Shown here: positions 1 through 13,267 of the stretch, piece by piece
Layout: each line of letters opens with the position of its first letter
How positions within the stretch are numbered: the first letter of the stretch is position 1
Source: Amaranthus tricolor
Lineage: Eukaryota > Streptophyta > Magnoliopsida > Caryophyllales > Amaranthaceae
Reading direction: 5' to 3'
Length of the DNA stretch: 64,000 nt
Assembly (NCBI RefSeq): GCF_026212465.1
Contig: NC_080056.1
Location: 12,707,702-12,771,701 of the forward strand
Made by a program: the position numbers and the translations under genes
Notes under the pieces: generated by a model
Database searches by the model: none
What the model was told of the DNA's origin: nothing
Seen by the model: only the letters and a program-made list of their open reading frames with translations

Positions 1-2240
1 AGTTTTATTTACCGTTTTTCAATCTTTTTATTAAATTGTATGATTTGTATTTTTTTTTTTCATTTTGAATGTGAATGTTTTTTTCATTTATTTAACAAAA
101 AAATTTATTTTTATTATCTTTTAATATTTTCAAATTTTAAAAATATTGTTGGACCTCTTGGGTTTTGATGATGACTACACTTTATATAAACGAATGTATT
201 TTTAGAGATTGTTTGCAGTTTAATATCCGGTCGTGATTAAGATCGTTGATGGTACCTATGACTTGGTCTATGAACATATACTCGTCAAAGGAATCCAAAG
301 AAGTTAGAAGAGGTATATCGCTTAGGATGTCAAATGTAGACAGGAGGTCTATTGTTTCCAAGTTTGATGATCTAACACTGCTGGAATTTGGAGACTGTAT
401 ACTGTTCCCAGATTGTAGTCAGAATAATACGTCCGCTCAAATTCTGATTATAATTATATTTTCTATTTTTGGTTGATGTATTAATTAAAATTAATTTGTT
501 GCATTAATTAATTATTAAAGTTAATTGACAAAATATTTTCTAAAAATACTTGATGTATGGTTTTCTAAAAATCTTTTTATAAGCCTTTATTTTAGGGTCT
601 ATATTTAGTGAATAACCAAATTGACCAAATATAGGAAATGGGTACAGTAGCTTATTTTAAGGGATCCTTAGTTATTATTTGAATAACCGTCCCTAATATT
701 GATAAATAGGTAACTGTTCCTATTATTAGCTAAGTGTAACCGTGCCTAAGATTAGTAAAAGGTACAACAGCTAAAAATAGGAAAAAGGAAATTGTGTAAC
801 CAGTCTACCTATTTTTAGTAAAAAAGGGAACAATAACCGACTTGCCTATAGTTAGTAAAAGGAAACGATAGCTAATATTAAGGAAACTGTGACTTTGATT
901 TAATCAAATGTACACCTATTTTTCCTTGGGATTAAGACAATAACCATAGATTGACCTTACTAATTGAGATCCATTTTATTATCCTTATTATTTGAGATAA
1001 GGGAATAGTGGGTAGTTACCTCTTTTTTATTAGGGAAATTGATCCTATAAATAGAGGCTTTCGGCTGTTCCTCAATATATGCCTTCGTATGAGCTTTGAT
1101 TTTTCATGCGTTATTTTTGGAAAATCAACAAGAAATATTTTGTTCTAAATTGCCAATTAACTTACAATATTTTCTTGTGCAACTTATTGGTTTTATTTTT
1201 AGAGAATTTTATCCTTGTGTAATGGTTTTTGAGAGAGAAATTGTAACTAGACTTGGGTGAGTCTAGGGGAGGATTGCATAGCTTCTAGTGAAGCTTGTGA
1301 AGAGATTAGCTTTTAGTGAAGCTAGGAGAGTTGCTTTGAGTGAAACAATTGGAGAGAGAGTTGGCCTAATGGAGAACGGTTCGAGTGAAGCAAGGTGTTT
1401 AATGTAATTGTAACGAGTTGCCCCAAATATAGTGAAGAGTTTAGGAATCCCGTGGGGTCGTGGTTTTTCCTTCTATTTAGGCCTAGAAGGTTTCCACATA
1501 AAAATCGTGTTGTCTCTCTCATTATTTCGCTCTAAGTTTAAGTTTTATTTCTTTAATCTAATTCTGCAAAAAATAGGGTAAAAACGCTTAAACTTGTAAC
1601 AACAACAATTCACCCCCCTCTTGTTGTTGTTCCCATCTCTAACTTAGTCTACAAATATTATTATTTTTATAAAGTGTTTAAATGTCACATTCTTACTTAC
1701 CTAATTTAACATAGCATTTAGATATGTTAATAACTTATACCCATTGTAAACTTATAATTATTTCCTAAATTAATTTTCTATTTAATCAATAAGAACCAAT
1801 AAGATTATTTCATTTGTCAAAGCTCTAATAGCCAGACACTTGGAATTTTCCAACTCTTTTATCATTTTTCAATTTTTCAATTTTTTAAAATTATGTATGA
1901 TTCGTATTGTTGAAATTTTGAATATGAATATTTTTTTCATTTATTTTAAAATAGAATTTCTTTTTATTTTCTTTTAATATTTTCAAAATTTAAAAGTAAT
2001 AATATTTTAATCAAGTGTTTAAATATTAAATAACATTATTATTTACCTAATTTAATATAGATTTTAAATATGTTAATAAATTATACTCATTGTAAACTTA
2101 TAATTATTTAAATTATTTTTATTTCCTAAATTTTTTTATCATGTAATCAATAAGAAACCAATAAGATTATTCCATTTGTCAAAGCTCTAATAGCATGACA
2201 TTTGGAATTTTTCAACTCTTTTATAACATTGTATGATATG
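1..2240. repeat. Tandemly repeated AT-rich unit (about 330-350 bp), first copy split by a solo LTR
   Basis: Two diverged copies of the same AT-rich unit can be read. The first runs from the left edge to about 146 and resumes at 1659-1860 after the LTR. The second runs from about 1861 to 2230. Shared words include CCAATAAGATTATT, TTTGTCAAAGCTCTAATAGC and the TTTTAATATTTTCAAA block. A third copy seems to start at about 2221 (TTGTATGATATGATG). A related stretch is at 25120-25165. No coding potential is visible. The unit length is approximate because the first copy is cut by the window edge. Confidence 0.6.
147..1653 (+). mobile_element. Solo LTR, SIRE-like Ty1/copia
   Basis: The 1507-bp segment starts TGTTGGACCTCTTGG and ends GTCTACA. 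It is flanked on both sides by AATAT (142-146 and 1654-1658), the 5-bp duplication expected of an LTR retrotransposon. A TATA-like CCTATAAATAGAGG at about 1043-1056 and a pyrimidine-rich ATTCACCCCCCTC stretch near the 3' end fit a SIRE/Maximus-type LTR. The TGTTG-plus-GATGATGAC start is also typical of that group as I remember it. No internal domain or second LTR is present, so it is read as a solo LTR left by recombination. Confidence 0.8.
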
Positions 2241-2356
2241 ATGATAGTTGATTACGTGGAATATTTACCTAATTTAATATCTGATTTTTTTAAAAAAATT
2301 AAAGCTAAATTAGGTAAAGTATTTATATAGGAGTAATTTATCATAGCAATTATGTA

Positions 2357-5300
2357 TAGGGATGCAAACGGGGCGGGGCAGGGGGGGGGGGGCGGGTATT
2401 GGAATTACCATCCCCATCCCCATCTGTTAATGCAATCCCCATCCCTATCCCTATCCCCGCGGCGGGTATAATTTTTTTCTCCGTCCCTACCCCAATGGGT
2501 TTGTACCTAATACCATCCCCGCCCCACCACCCATCTGGGTATCCATCCCCGTCTAATACCCATTTTACCTGCCCCACTACCCATCGAATCCCCGCTTAAT
2601 ACCCATCTGTGCCACATATTTATATTCAATTATTTGGGTCTTAAAACCCATAAAACATATCAAAACTCCAAAGTCTCAAACAAAAACACATCCAAAGTCT
2701 CAAACAATTACATATCCAAAGTCTCAATTCAAACAAACACATATTCGAAGTCTCAAACAAACACATGACCAAAGTCTCAAACAAATATACATGTCTAAAA
2801 CAAAAGTATTTCAAGTTTCAACACCAGCTCAAAATCATCTAAAGTAAATCAATCTAGAATAATCTCATCACTATGAAATTTCATTTCGCATTCTTCTTCC
2901 AACTCTCCAAAAATTTTAGCAAAATCCTTATCCTTGAATTCTCCACAATCTGCAAATACAAATGTTTTTATAACCAAAATTTATCAATGCATAAAAATTA
3001 CACAATATTGATAGGATTAATGCTTACTTTTGAGGGCAGCCCAAATCCAATTTTGAGAACACATTAAAGCTTCAACGGCTTGAGGTAGTAGTCGACTACG
3101 ATAAGGATCAAGAACTCTACCACTTGTGCTAAAAGCTTATTCGGATGGGACCGTAGAATTAGGAATACTCAAAATATCCCGTGCTACTTGTTGAAGAACG
3201 GGATATGTGCTTCCATTTGTTTTCCACCAATTTAGAATTTCAAAATTATCTTCAAGTGGTATGTTAGCATTTTCCAAATACTTGTCCAAATCAGATTTTT
3301 CATAAGTTTGATTTTTGTCTCGCTCTAGAAATTGTGCAAACTCTTCCATATCAACATCATCACAAGAACTCCCACCACTTGCTAAATTGGAAGGTAGTTG
3401 CCTCTTACTTTGAGTATTCTCACTCCTAAACTCATATTCATCAACTAATCTCCTTAATAGATTGCTAATTCTACTAACATCTCTATCATACTCATATTTA
3501 TCAAATAACTTTGCAAAATAAAATCGCGTAAGAGCCATTTTATACCTAGGATCAAGTATAGTTGCAACTCCCATCATCCCAATATTTCTTATATTTCTCT
3601 AAGATTACTTCCGCCATCTTCACAACATAATCATATGAAGATGAAAGCCAAGTAGATAAAGTAATTTTAAGTTTGCAAATTTTAGAAAAGTAAATATTAG
3701 CCGTAGGAGTTTTTGAGGCATAGAAATCAAGGGCAAGTTTAGCAAACACTTCCAATAACTCACATATTTTTCCAACTTTTTCCCAATCTTCAGGAGTTGG
3801 TGGATTTTTGTATAGTTTATCTCGACCACTTAAAACAACAAACACTTCCTTATAATTAATGGCAACACAAAGCCTTTCATATTTTGAATTCCAACGAATT
3901 TTACAATCAAGGGTTAATTTCCTTTTGTAATCGGAGGCTAATTGATTAGCTACACCTTCAAACTTTTGCACTCTCTTATTAGAACCAGTCCAGAACACAA
4001 CACTTTCCCTTATTCGATTAACTCCATCATACACTACAGCATTTAATCCATCTTGAACAATTAGATTAAGTATATGTGCACAGCAACGCATATGTAAGAA
4101 CTCACCATCCAAAAATAGAGAACCATATGGGAAAGAGTCCTTTATGATGTCCATCATAGCATCATTAGTCGTAAAATTATCTACTGTGATAGATGCCAAT
4201 CTCAAATCCAAGTTCCATGATTGAATGCATTGTTTTAATGCATCGGCAAGAACCTCGGCATTATGTGGGGCAGGGACATAAAGAAACCTAGTCAAAAAAA
4301 ATAATTGCATAAGAAGTAAATAGGTAAGTAAAGTATGTTAGCACAAGTACAATTAGTAGTTGATAGTAATACCTTATGATTTGACTTTGCAACTTCCACG
4401 CATTATCAATGAAATGTGAAGTGACTGCAATATAGCCTTTCCTTTGATTACTTGCAGTCCACATGTCCGTAGTTAATGAAATTCGACTTTTGACTTTCCT
4501 CAACAAAGCTAGAATATTTTCCTTCTCATCCTCATATCTCTTCATTATATCCTTCCTAGTAGTGGTACGACACGGTACTTTAAAACCAGGTTGTAAAGTC
4601 TTAGAGTACTTCCTGAAGCCATAGTGCTCAACGATGCTAATGGGGTACTCATGCAATATAATCATCTCGGCCAAGTCCTTTCTTCCATCTTCTTGACGGA
4701 ATTCATAAGGAGCCAAAGTCAAAGAATCACTACTATCATTCACATTATGTTGTGTACCGAATAATCTTGTTTGCCGAAGATCTTGACATATTCGCTTTCA
4801 ACAAATTTGAATGTGGTCCTTCAAATGAGAAGTTCCCGCCTTTGCACCGGCGGAAAGTAGCTTATTACAATGATTGCACTCAGCCTTCTCTACCCCACCA
4901 ACTCTCTTTCTCTTGAAATCATTCCAAACCGCCGAAGTGTGCTTACTTGTTATAGGTAACACATTAGGATCGGAAACAACATGTGCTGGACTTTCATACT
5001 CATCGACGCTAATAGGAGTACAACTTGCAGTAGTTGATGGGTTTGAAGCCATATTTATCTAACAAGTAAGAATTGTCTAACAATTACAAGAAAACTAAGT
5101 ACATATGCCCTAAAAGGTAATAAAAGAAAAGCTAAACGCACATCATACACCAGTCAATAAAAGAATTGTCTATACTCATACTTTGACATATATCAAAAGA
5201 TATAAGAACATGTAGTTAATTCAATAAGAGGAGAAAATAATGTGACTGATACCGACAAGAAGCAAATTTATTGAATTCGAACTAACTGCTTTCTATTTAG

Positions 5301-6817
5301 AAAAGGTAACTAAATCACTGAACTTCAAACTCTATATACAAAGAAATTTCTTTCCAAAGTTACAATTAAATCCATTTAAGGCCGTTTTTTCCGCATCCCT
5401 TGAGTATAAATGATGAAAAAACAAACATTACTTGTTCTAGAATGTCCGACAACCAGTATGGAAAGAATTTTATCTATACTCGAATCTCGAAGATAACCAA
5501 ACACACAAGAGCATAAATCTAATATGATACCGGAAGAAAATAGTTCAACTAATCTCCAAAAAGAAGAAAATTTATCAGATTCAAAATAAATTCCATCCAT
5601 CTGGATTAAGTAATGGAATCTCTCAACTTCAAACCCTAGAATTTCCAAAGGTACCTATATCAATTTCTACATTCTTAAATCCATTCATCTGCTGCCCTTG
5701 TGTATAAAGACTGAAAACAATAAACATCCATTATTTTCAAAATGACCGAGATATCCAAGCATCCCTGAAAGCCATTTTGAAAACAACTAAACCTAGAATT
5801 TTCAAATGGGATTAACCAACCCTATTATCTTTTCAAAACCATTTATTTATAAGAAGTCAATAACAGAATTCCAATATCCAAAGGACTGTTAAACAGGGCA
5901 TAAAACAAAATCAAAAAAAAATACCCAGAAAAAATTGAACTTATATTTTTAAGAGAAAAAGGACAGAATACAAGGCACAAGATTCATACCGCATACAGGA
6001 AAGTCACTGTAGAGAAGTGAATTTAAATGTAACCGCCATGAAATTGAAGACGTTTCTTTGGTGCAGAAGTACTTCTATAACAAAATGACAACCAATCTAT
6101 GAAAAACCCTAAATATTTGAACAGTAAAAACAAAAAGTTAGCAAAAATATATTGGGAGAAAAAAAACTTTATATTTTCTTCAACCCAAGATGAAAATATG
6201 TTCTTTGATGCTTACCTGTTGATGACGAAGTGCAACAAGGAAAATAAAGCATCAATCTGAAGAAGATCTTGAGAAGAAGAAGAACGGTGATGAACTGAAA
6301 GAAACTTACCCAATTAAAAACGGTGAAGAAGAAGAATGGCAGTGGTCTGGATTCTTGTCGACGTCTCAACATGAATGGTGAAGAAGAAGCAAGATGACGG
6401 CAGTAAAATTAAAGAAGATGGGAGTCTGTTTCAAGAAGAAAATGATTGCAGGCTTCAGCAGTGAAGATGGAAGAAGTAGCAAATGACGGCCAGTAGTGAA
6501 GAAGACGGGATTTCAAAGGCCCAAAGTAGATTTAGGGTTTTGAAATTTTTTTTTAAACAATATAAACCAGGGTTTTTTAAAATTTTTAAAAAAATTTGAA
6601 AATAAATTCAAGCTTTCCAGAATTTTGAAAATAAATTTTTAAAAAAATTTGTACATTTCTTGAGGCGGGGCAGCGCGGGGAGGGCGGGGCGAGGCGGGGA
6701 TGGGGTGGGTATCACCTAAAACCCATCCCCGCGGTGGGTATGAATTTTATACCCGTACCCACCCCATGACCCATCAAACCGGGACCTATCCGCGGGTCTA
6801 ACCCGCCTGCATCCCTA
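2357..6817 (-). mobile_element. Full-length hAT DNA transposon, 4461 bp, with 8-bp target duplication
   Basis: The left end reads TAGGGATGCAAACGGGGCGG and the right end is its inverse (CCTGCATCCCTA). The flanks are identical: ATTATGTA at 2349-2356 and 6818-6825. Subterminal regions are rich in CCCCAT/GGGCGG repeats, including a run of 12 G at about 2381-2392. The inside carries a BED-finger hAT transposase on the minus strand (2849-5052) and about 1.3 kb of non-coding leader (5053-6360). A short non-autonomous relative lies at 48903-50056. The perfect duplication suggests fairly recent insertion, but the transposase is broken, so it may have been mobilised in trans or decayed since. Confidence 0.93.
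2849..5052 (-). pseudogene. hAT transposase (BED zinc finger, RNase-H-like core, dimerisation domain), disabled
   Basis: Three exons can be read: 5052-4373, 4287-3028 and 2949-2849, with GT-AG introns. The N-terminus has a BED finger (SAVWNDFKRKR, then a CNHC pair and HLKDH). The core holds TTDMWTASNQRKGYIAV with the first catalytic Asp, TVDNFTTND with the second, and the CAHILNLIVQDGL helix. The C-terminal part is the DUF4413/hAT dimerisation region (ATILDPRYKM, AFSTSGRVLDP, VEALMCSQNW). It belongs with the RICESLEEPER/Ac-like plant hAT proteins. Three lesions are visible: an in-frame TGA at 4798-4800 after the BED finger, a frameshift near 3575 (the two reading frames overlap around 3552-3577), and a TAA at about 3137-3139 in place of the Ser after the conserved Glu. 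It should therefore give no functional enzyme. Confidence 0.9.
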
Positions 6818-6825
6818 ATTATGTA

Positions 6826-7457
6826 TAGCTAACCTAGAATTTGATGTATGTAATTGAATGAAAAAGTAAAATATTCGATAAGTAATTTTAAACTTAATCA
6901 GTATTTAATTTTTGCTTTAAAAAAGTCATGTAAATTTAATCATAAAGTTATATTATTAAATATTTCATATTGACAAATTCGTGTATTGTACGAGTTTTTA
7001 TATTAGTTTTATGAACTAGTAAAATCTAAGTGTACATTGTATAATCAATTCTTTAATGTTTAAAATGATAAGAAAGGAAACAATAAATAACTTTAAATCA
7101 TTTCTTTTCTATCAACACAAATTCTTTTCCTTAATCACACATTATTTTTCCTCTTTGTATCATGATCTTGTTAAGGAATGTCTCCAAAGCGTTAGTTAAT
7201 AAGGATATAATTATTTTTAAATAGTAAATTAGAATTTATTTTAGATTTTGAATCATATAAGCATTAAATATATGACCTAATAAAATATAAAAATTTAAAT
7301 TTATCGTTTAAACCATCCATTAAAATATACTAGAGAAGATCTTAGTAGATAACGGTTATTTGTGAAGTTAACAAATCACCCTCATATAGTAGAGTTTGAT
7401 AGGGTGAGAGTTTTATTATTTTAATTTATTTGTTTTAATTTTTGTTGATATAATTAC

Positions 7458-7493
<36 letters not shown>

Positions 7494-7740
7494 TTGTCTT
7501 TTTAGAGTGATTTACAATTAGATTTTTTGATCAAGAAACGTCTTCTTGGAGGTGTTCACAGTTCATTAGCTTTTGCATGATGATAATCAACACACTTCCT
7601 TAATTACACATTATTTCCCTTCTTTGACACATTTAAGAATCAACCATGAACTTACTAAAGATGTAAAATTAATATATAAATAATATTTTTTTGATATGAA
7701 TATATAAATAATATTATTAATAAAGTACTTTATTAATCAA
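6826..7740. other. AT-rich intergenic stretch, no gene seen
   Basis: No coding region or element end could be supported here. A (TTA)n microsatellite occupies about 7459-7493. The stretch leads into the TATA box of the presumed TPP promoter. Confidence 0.6.
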
Positions 7741-7758
7741 TAAATACCCTTCTTCCAT

Positions 7759-7895
7759 CTATAAATAACCCCTCCATTACCTCCCAAAACTCTTTCCTCC
7801 TCTCACTTTCTCTCTCCTCTTTCTCTTACATCACAAACCATTCTTCCTTAATCAACATCATCAACAACAACGTTGGAGTTACAAAAAGACTACTG
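7759..7895 (+). promoter_or_regulatory. Presumed promoter and noncoding first exon of the TPP gene
   Basis: A TATA-like CTATAAATAA lies at 7759-7768. It is followed by a pyrimidine-rich, CT-repeat leader, a CAACAACAAC tract and a good splice donor (ACTG then GTAAGT, donor at 7896). This is the usual look of a plant 5' UTR exon, and it contains no ATG. No protein-coding exon on + follows until 17358, so the simplest reading is that this is the first exon of the TPP gene. The link is inference; it could be a separate noncoding transcript. Confidence 0.5.
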
Positions 7896-10289
7896 GTAAG
7901 TTCTCTTTCTCTCTTTTAATTTTCACATTCATTTCTTTTAATTTTCTGATTTATTGTTATAATTCCATTTTAATTTTCCATTTAATCTTCATTCAAATCC
8001 CACAACGTTTCTCCGGACTGAGTTTTTTTACCGTCAAACGTTTCTACGGATTTTCTTTTTCCAAATAAAATTAATTTCAGAAAAATATCAAAATTTTCTT
8101 TTTTTTTTTTAGAACTCCTTATTTTTGGACTAAGCAAACAAGAAAAACGGTTGAGGATTTTTTCGGTTCTTTCACGTGATTATTTTGCGCGTGCTTTACA
8201 GTTTCACTTAATTTAAGGTAAATCAGCGCGTGAAAATTACGTTAAAACATGCGAATAATGTAAATTGTGATAGTTCAGTTAGTTCAGTTAAGGAAGGGTA
8301 CGACTATGAATATGGTTGAATGTCAGATGCTTTTTGAAAAAGAGAGGTCATTTCGTTATACACGTGGCACTTTTTAACCCCTCTATTGACTCTTTGAGTA
8401 GACTCCGTTTTAATTGATCTGTAAAATTATAAAAAATTAAATTTTTTAATAGAATAATAAAGTTAATGAAATAAGTAAGAAACATAAATATTTAAAAAAT
8501 AATAAAATAAAATTTTAGAAAAAATATGTGGAGTTACAAAATTAGTGAAAAGTTAAAAATAACATAAAAACATTCATTAAAATAAAATTAGTGAAATATA
8601 TATGGGGATTAATCACTCAATAAGTATTTATAAAATATTAAAATTAAGGTGAGTAAAATTAATTATGTTCAAAATTTGTAATATAAATAGATTTTTTTAA
8701 TAGAATAATAAATAAACAATTTAAAATGTCAAATGGAAACATCATCAAAGAATAGAGGGAATATTTTGTTGATTAAGATTGTCTAATTTTAAGGGTTTAA
8801 TTTTATTTCGTGATGTCATTTTTTTCAGGTAAGGTTCAATAAATTTTCATCTATCCTTCTTTCTCTCTTAGTCTACCCGTTAATAATAAAAATTAATACA
8901 AGTTTTATTTTTTTATTAACTTCAATTGTTGTATATTTAAAAAATATAAAAAAATATTTAAATAAAATTTTAATTTAATAAATTGTTTTTTTTTTATGTA
9001 TTTGATACTAAGAAATTAGGAATTGAGGCAAATCAATGTACATTCTATTAAATTATATTATATATTTTTACACGTTTTTTCCATAGAAAAGATTAAAAAA
9101 AAGACAATAATACTTGATGAACAATACACAGTAATTATTGTGCATACCTCGTAGCTAATATGAACACAGGTCATTAGTAGATACTCATTCTTTTCGGTGG
9201 TCCTAATTATTTTTTGACACTATTCATCGATTACTCTTAATTTGTATTTTATTCTAAATCAAGACGTTAAAATATAGTCATGTGAGATCTTGTTTGATTC
9301 GTCTCAATGTAAATTTTATTAATATAAAATTTTTATAATTTTTAATTATGTACAATTAGAAATATTTAGAATTGAATTAATGCATTGAATAGTGTGTTAA
9401 AACTAAATGGTACAACCGAAAAGAATCAGAAGGAGTATATAATAATAATAATTTGATTGAAATAGAGAAAATTTTTATTATAATCTGACTCAGAAAAAAG
9501 AATTGATTTATGTACATCTTTAAAGCTAAAATACGTACAAAATTTCTCTTTGAATTAGTTTTATGGAATTTTTTTATTTTATTTATTTTTTTTTTTTTTT
9601 TTTGATTTTTAGACTCTCCAATATGATTTATACCTTAGGACTTAGGATTTAGGTGAGAATTGATGATGTATTAGATAGTCTAGGTTTTTTTCACCTTGAT
9701 TCTAGATAATAATTTGTTTAATTTGTGACTTTTTTAAGGCTGGTGGGTAGTATATATTATAAATTGATATTAAAAATAATTTTTAATGAATCTTAAACTA
9801 GTTACGTAATAATAGTAATTATGGATAATTTTAAAGAAAGGAAGAAAATTTAATTTTATTATAATTGTAAAACGGGTGGAATAAAGAGTTACTTCTAGTA
9901 ATTCATTTTCTTAAAATGCCAATTGAAATTGATGACACAGTAATGAATCATGTTTCCTAAAAAACAATGTCAACTCAATAAGAATGACGACATTATGACC
10001 CATAACATATTGCCTTATGCAATATTATATACTCTCCAATTCATAGCAATTATTCTATTTGGAATTTGAGACTACAATAAAGGATGTGAGTATCTACAAA
10101 TTAGAAGGAGACCACAATAAATTTGTTTTTTGTGTACAAATTGAATATGACCACTATAAAAAGGTATTTATAAGTACAAAATAAAAAGAACCAAAAATAA
10201 AAAAGTTTGTCAAAAATCATTATACTAAAAAGGGATAATTAGAGTGAATTAACCTAGAAAGAAAATAAAATAATTATTCTAAATCATGG

Positions 10290-10428
<139 letters not shown>

Positions 10429-12972
10429 CATATTGTTGAAAAACACAAATAGAGTATACAACATACTGTACTATATTGTTAAATTAGGCTGTATTTATTG
10501 TGAATATTAACATAGTAACGGGGACATGAGGTGTACACACTTTATAAGCCAAGGTAATATATACCCTCCTAAAACTATTTGGCAATGAAAAAGATTCTAA
10601 TGTGTGCACACCATTTTCATTTATCTATGTGAGATAAACAATCCAAACATACATCATTTGAAGGTATTTTAACAATAGATAGAAATACCTAGTAAATTCT
10701 TTCAATTTCGTAAGGAACTTTGAATTTAAATAAAGGAAATGGGATCTTATTTTAGTTGGTAACCCGGACTCCTTTTATTTTTCTTAATCTACCATGTAAC
10801 AAAAAATGTGATTAAAACTCTATATTTTATGTCAGTGTATTATGAATTCATGATCAATTCATGCCTTGAGTCAGTTACTGTATATAATATATATCATATC
10901 ATGAAATCATGATTAGTTTGAAAATATATAGTTTGTCGAAATAGTAATAATTTCTATGTGTATGTTTGAATTTAATTAGAAGTAAAAATGTGTATATTTT
11001 CTATGTTGCATCATTGTAAAAAAAAAAGCTTACTTATCATAAAATAATTTTATTGTAAGAGTCATAAAATAATATAAAAGGAGACACAAAAAGTGTAGAA
11101 GTATTGGTTTACATTAATGCATCTCTATATTACTACATTTAATTTAAAATTTTCTTGTTCTGTTTTAGATATAAATATAACATTAAATATACAAGTCAAG
11201 TTGATATTAGTAAAAGTATGAACTATGCATGTATTTTTTCGCAAATGGCTTTATAATCAACTTTTAAATTGGTTTTTAATTTATAATTTTTTGTTAGATT
11301 ATCAAATAATTAAAAATATTTAATTAATTGCTTTTAAGCTGAAAAGTTGATGCATGTTTGATAAACCATAAAGTTAAAAATATTGTATTAGAACAGTAAA
11401 ACAAAAGCCAGGAAAAGTGTTTGATTTATGTGTCGCCATTATCGTACTTAGAATTTACCAACTTCTTTAGCGTTCATTATGTCATCGACACATAAGCTAT
11501 CTGTCTACTTGTTCATCTACTTTCTAGAATACTTGACAAGGTTTCCTACCCTAACTTGTTTCATTAGTGTAATTAATCTCATGTTTAGTTTCTCTTATTT
11601 TAAGTTGAGTTACAAGTTTTTAGTCTTTTCGTTTTTTTTTGAGTTTGTTAGTGGTTATATAGTTTTTACAGTAGTTAATTTTATGGGACAAAATAGTCAA
11701 TAATAACTTTATATGACTACAAATTTAGATAAAGTTTTTGTGTGAATTAGATTTGATCGTTAAATTGTGTGGATATTTGATAATGAATATATACAAAGAT
11801 TAAATTGTGTGGATAAAATTAGAAGAGAGTTAATATTGATAAATAAGATTATAAGAGAATGGTACGGTTTAAAAATAAAAATAATAAAGCGTATCAAAAT
11901 AACATACACATGATACTAAATGAATGAGATGTAAGGAGTAATATTTTTTTTAAATAGAAATGAAATAACTTTAATATGAGATTTGATAAACTTTTCATTA
12001 TTTTGTAAGTGTTTGGCTTCATAACTAGTTGAAGCGAAGAATTTGACTAGTCAATATTATGAAAACGTTTGATCAATTAATTTAAACTCGATGTTTGAAG
12101 TGTATATTTTAAAAATAATTGTTTTATAATAACAAGTTATTTGAACGTGCTAATTTACCAAATACTAACGGTTGATGTTTTGACTATTTGAATATCAATT
12201 TAAATTAAATAAGCTAAAATTTTTTAATAAATTATTTTACCAAACATGAATATTAGATTATGTATAGAGGGTAGTCAAGTCAACTATTTAACTGAAGCAT
12301 AATTAGGCTACACGTGTGATGCTTCGTACGTGCCAAATGGGACCCTTTTATCAAGTTGATGGATGGGATGGTACTGAATTTATAATATGGGTGGGGGGTC
12401 CATATTGGTGGGGTGTTAGAGAAGCAAGCTCCAAGGAAAGCAAATGGGTGGACATCTTTGTCACTGACAAATGGACTTTTTTTGCTTTGATTTAAGGTGT
12501 TTTTTTTATTGATTTGCAAATTTATAAAAAAAATTAAATCAAAAGTGATGGCTACTCTTTTCCTATACTAGGATAGTTAAAAAGGGCATACTACATTTTC
12601 TATTGGATCTTTGCCCTTTTTGGTTCATGTCCTACCTCTATTTTAAGAACTCTCAACTAATAGAAGTTTTGTATTGATTGGTCATAAAAGACAAAACTAT
12701 CCTCTTACTCCTAAAGAATAGTTACTCCTATTGTCTTATGCTTCTACTAATAGAGTAGGGTAGCTCTTCTTGTACTTAAATATTGATCAAGCCTTCTTTG
12801 GTCCCCATATAATTGATATGGTCACAAATGACCTAAATATATTAAGAAAGCAATGATAACGTTATTTAAAATGAAAATGTTGCAAAAGAAAAAAAAAACA
12901 TATTAAAATATGAATATTTAAAAATTTATTATTGTTATTATCTTTGAGAATAGTAAATTTTGATAACTTTTA

Positions 12973-13267
12973 GGGGTGTTTGGTATGAACTTTTTAATAT
13001 TAAGTAAGAGATTCAATTACCATTACTCCACATATTTGTTTGGTATGATATTAGGTTAAGCCAATCCCTTTCTTGAGGGTAATGAATACCCTTACTTTGT
13101 TACCACTCATTTATGTCAAGTAACAAATTCCCTTTCTATGATCAATTAAGTGTTTCCTTTATATTTTCATAACAAACAACATATAACTACAACCCATACC
13201 CTTACCCTTACTCCTCTTTATCATTTTCCTTTCCATTATATTTTATATTTCCATACCAAACACCCCA
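12973..13267. mobile_element. Tourist-like (PIF/Harbinger) MITE
   Basis: The left end GGGGTGTTTGGTATG is repeated inverted at the right end (CATACCAAACACCCC, ending at 13266). TTA lies directly before the left end (12970-12972) and one base after the right end (13268-13270), matching the 3-bp TWA target of Tourist elements apart from one extra A. It is about 295 bp with no coding capacity. Confidence 0.75.

Noticed and set aside
246..476. 76-codon frame near the left edge
   Set aside because: It lies inside the solo LTR (147-1653), starts with repeated Met codons and matches no retrotransposon domain I know.
2350..2599. Pro/Gly/Asp-rich reading frames at the hAT left end (and again at 48902-49139 and 49804-50067)
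   Set aside because: They come from CCCCAT/GGGCGG subterminal repeats of the hAT elements and differ between copies only as repeats do.
12280..12519. 79-codon frame on minus and a possible noncoding gene near 12.3-12.5 kb
   Set aside because: Slightly less AT-rich than its surroundings, but no protein family, hairpin or RNA motif could be supported.
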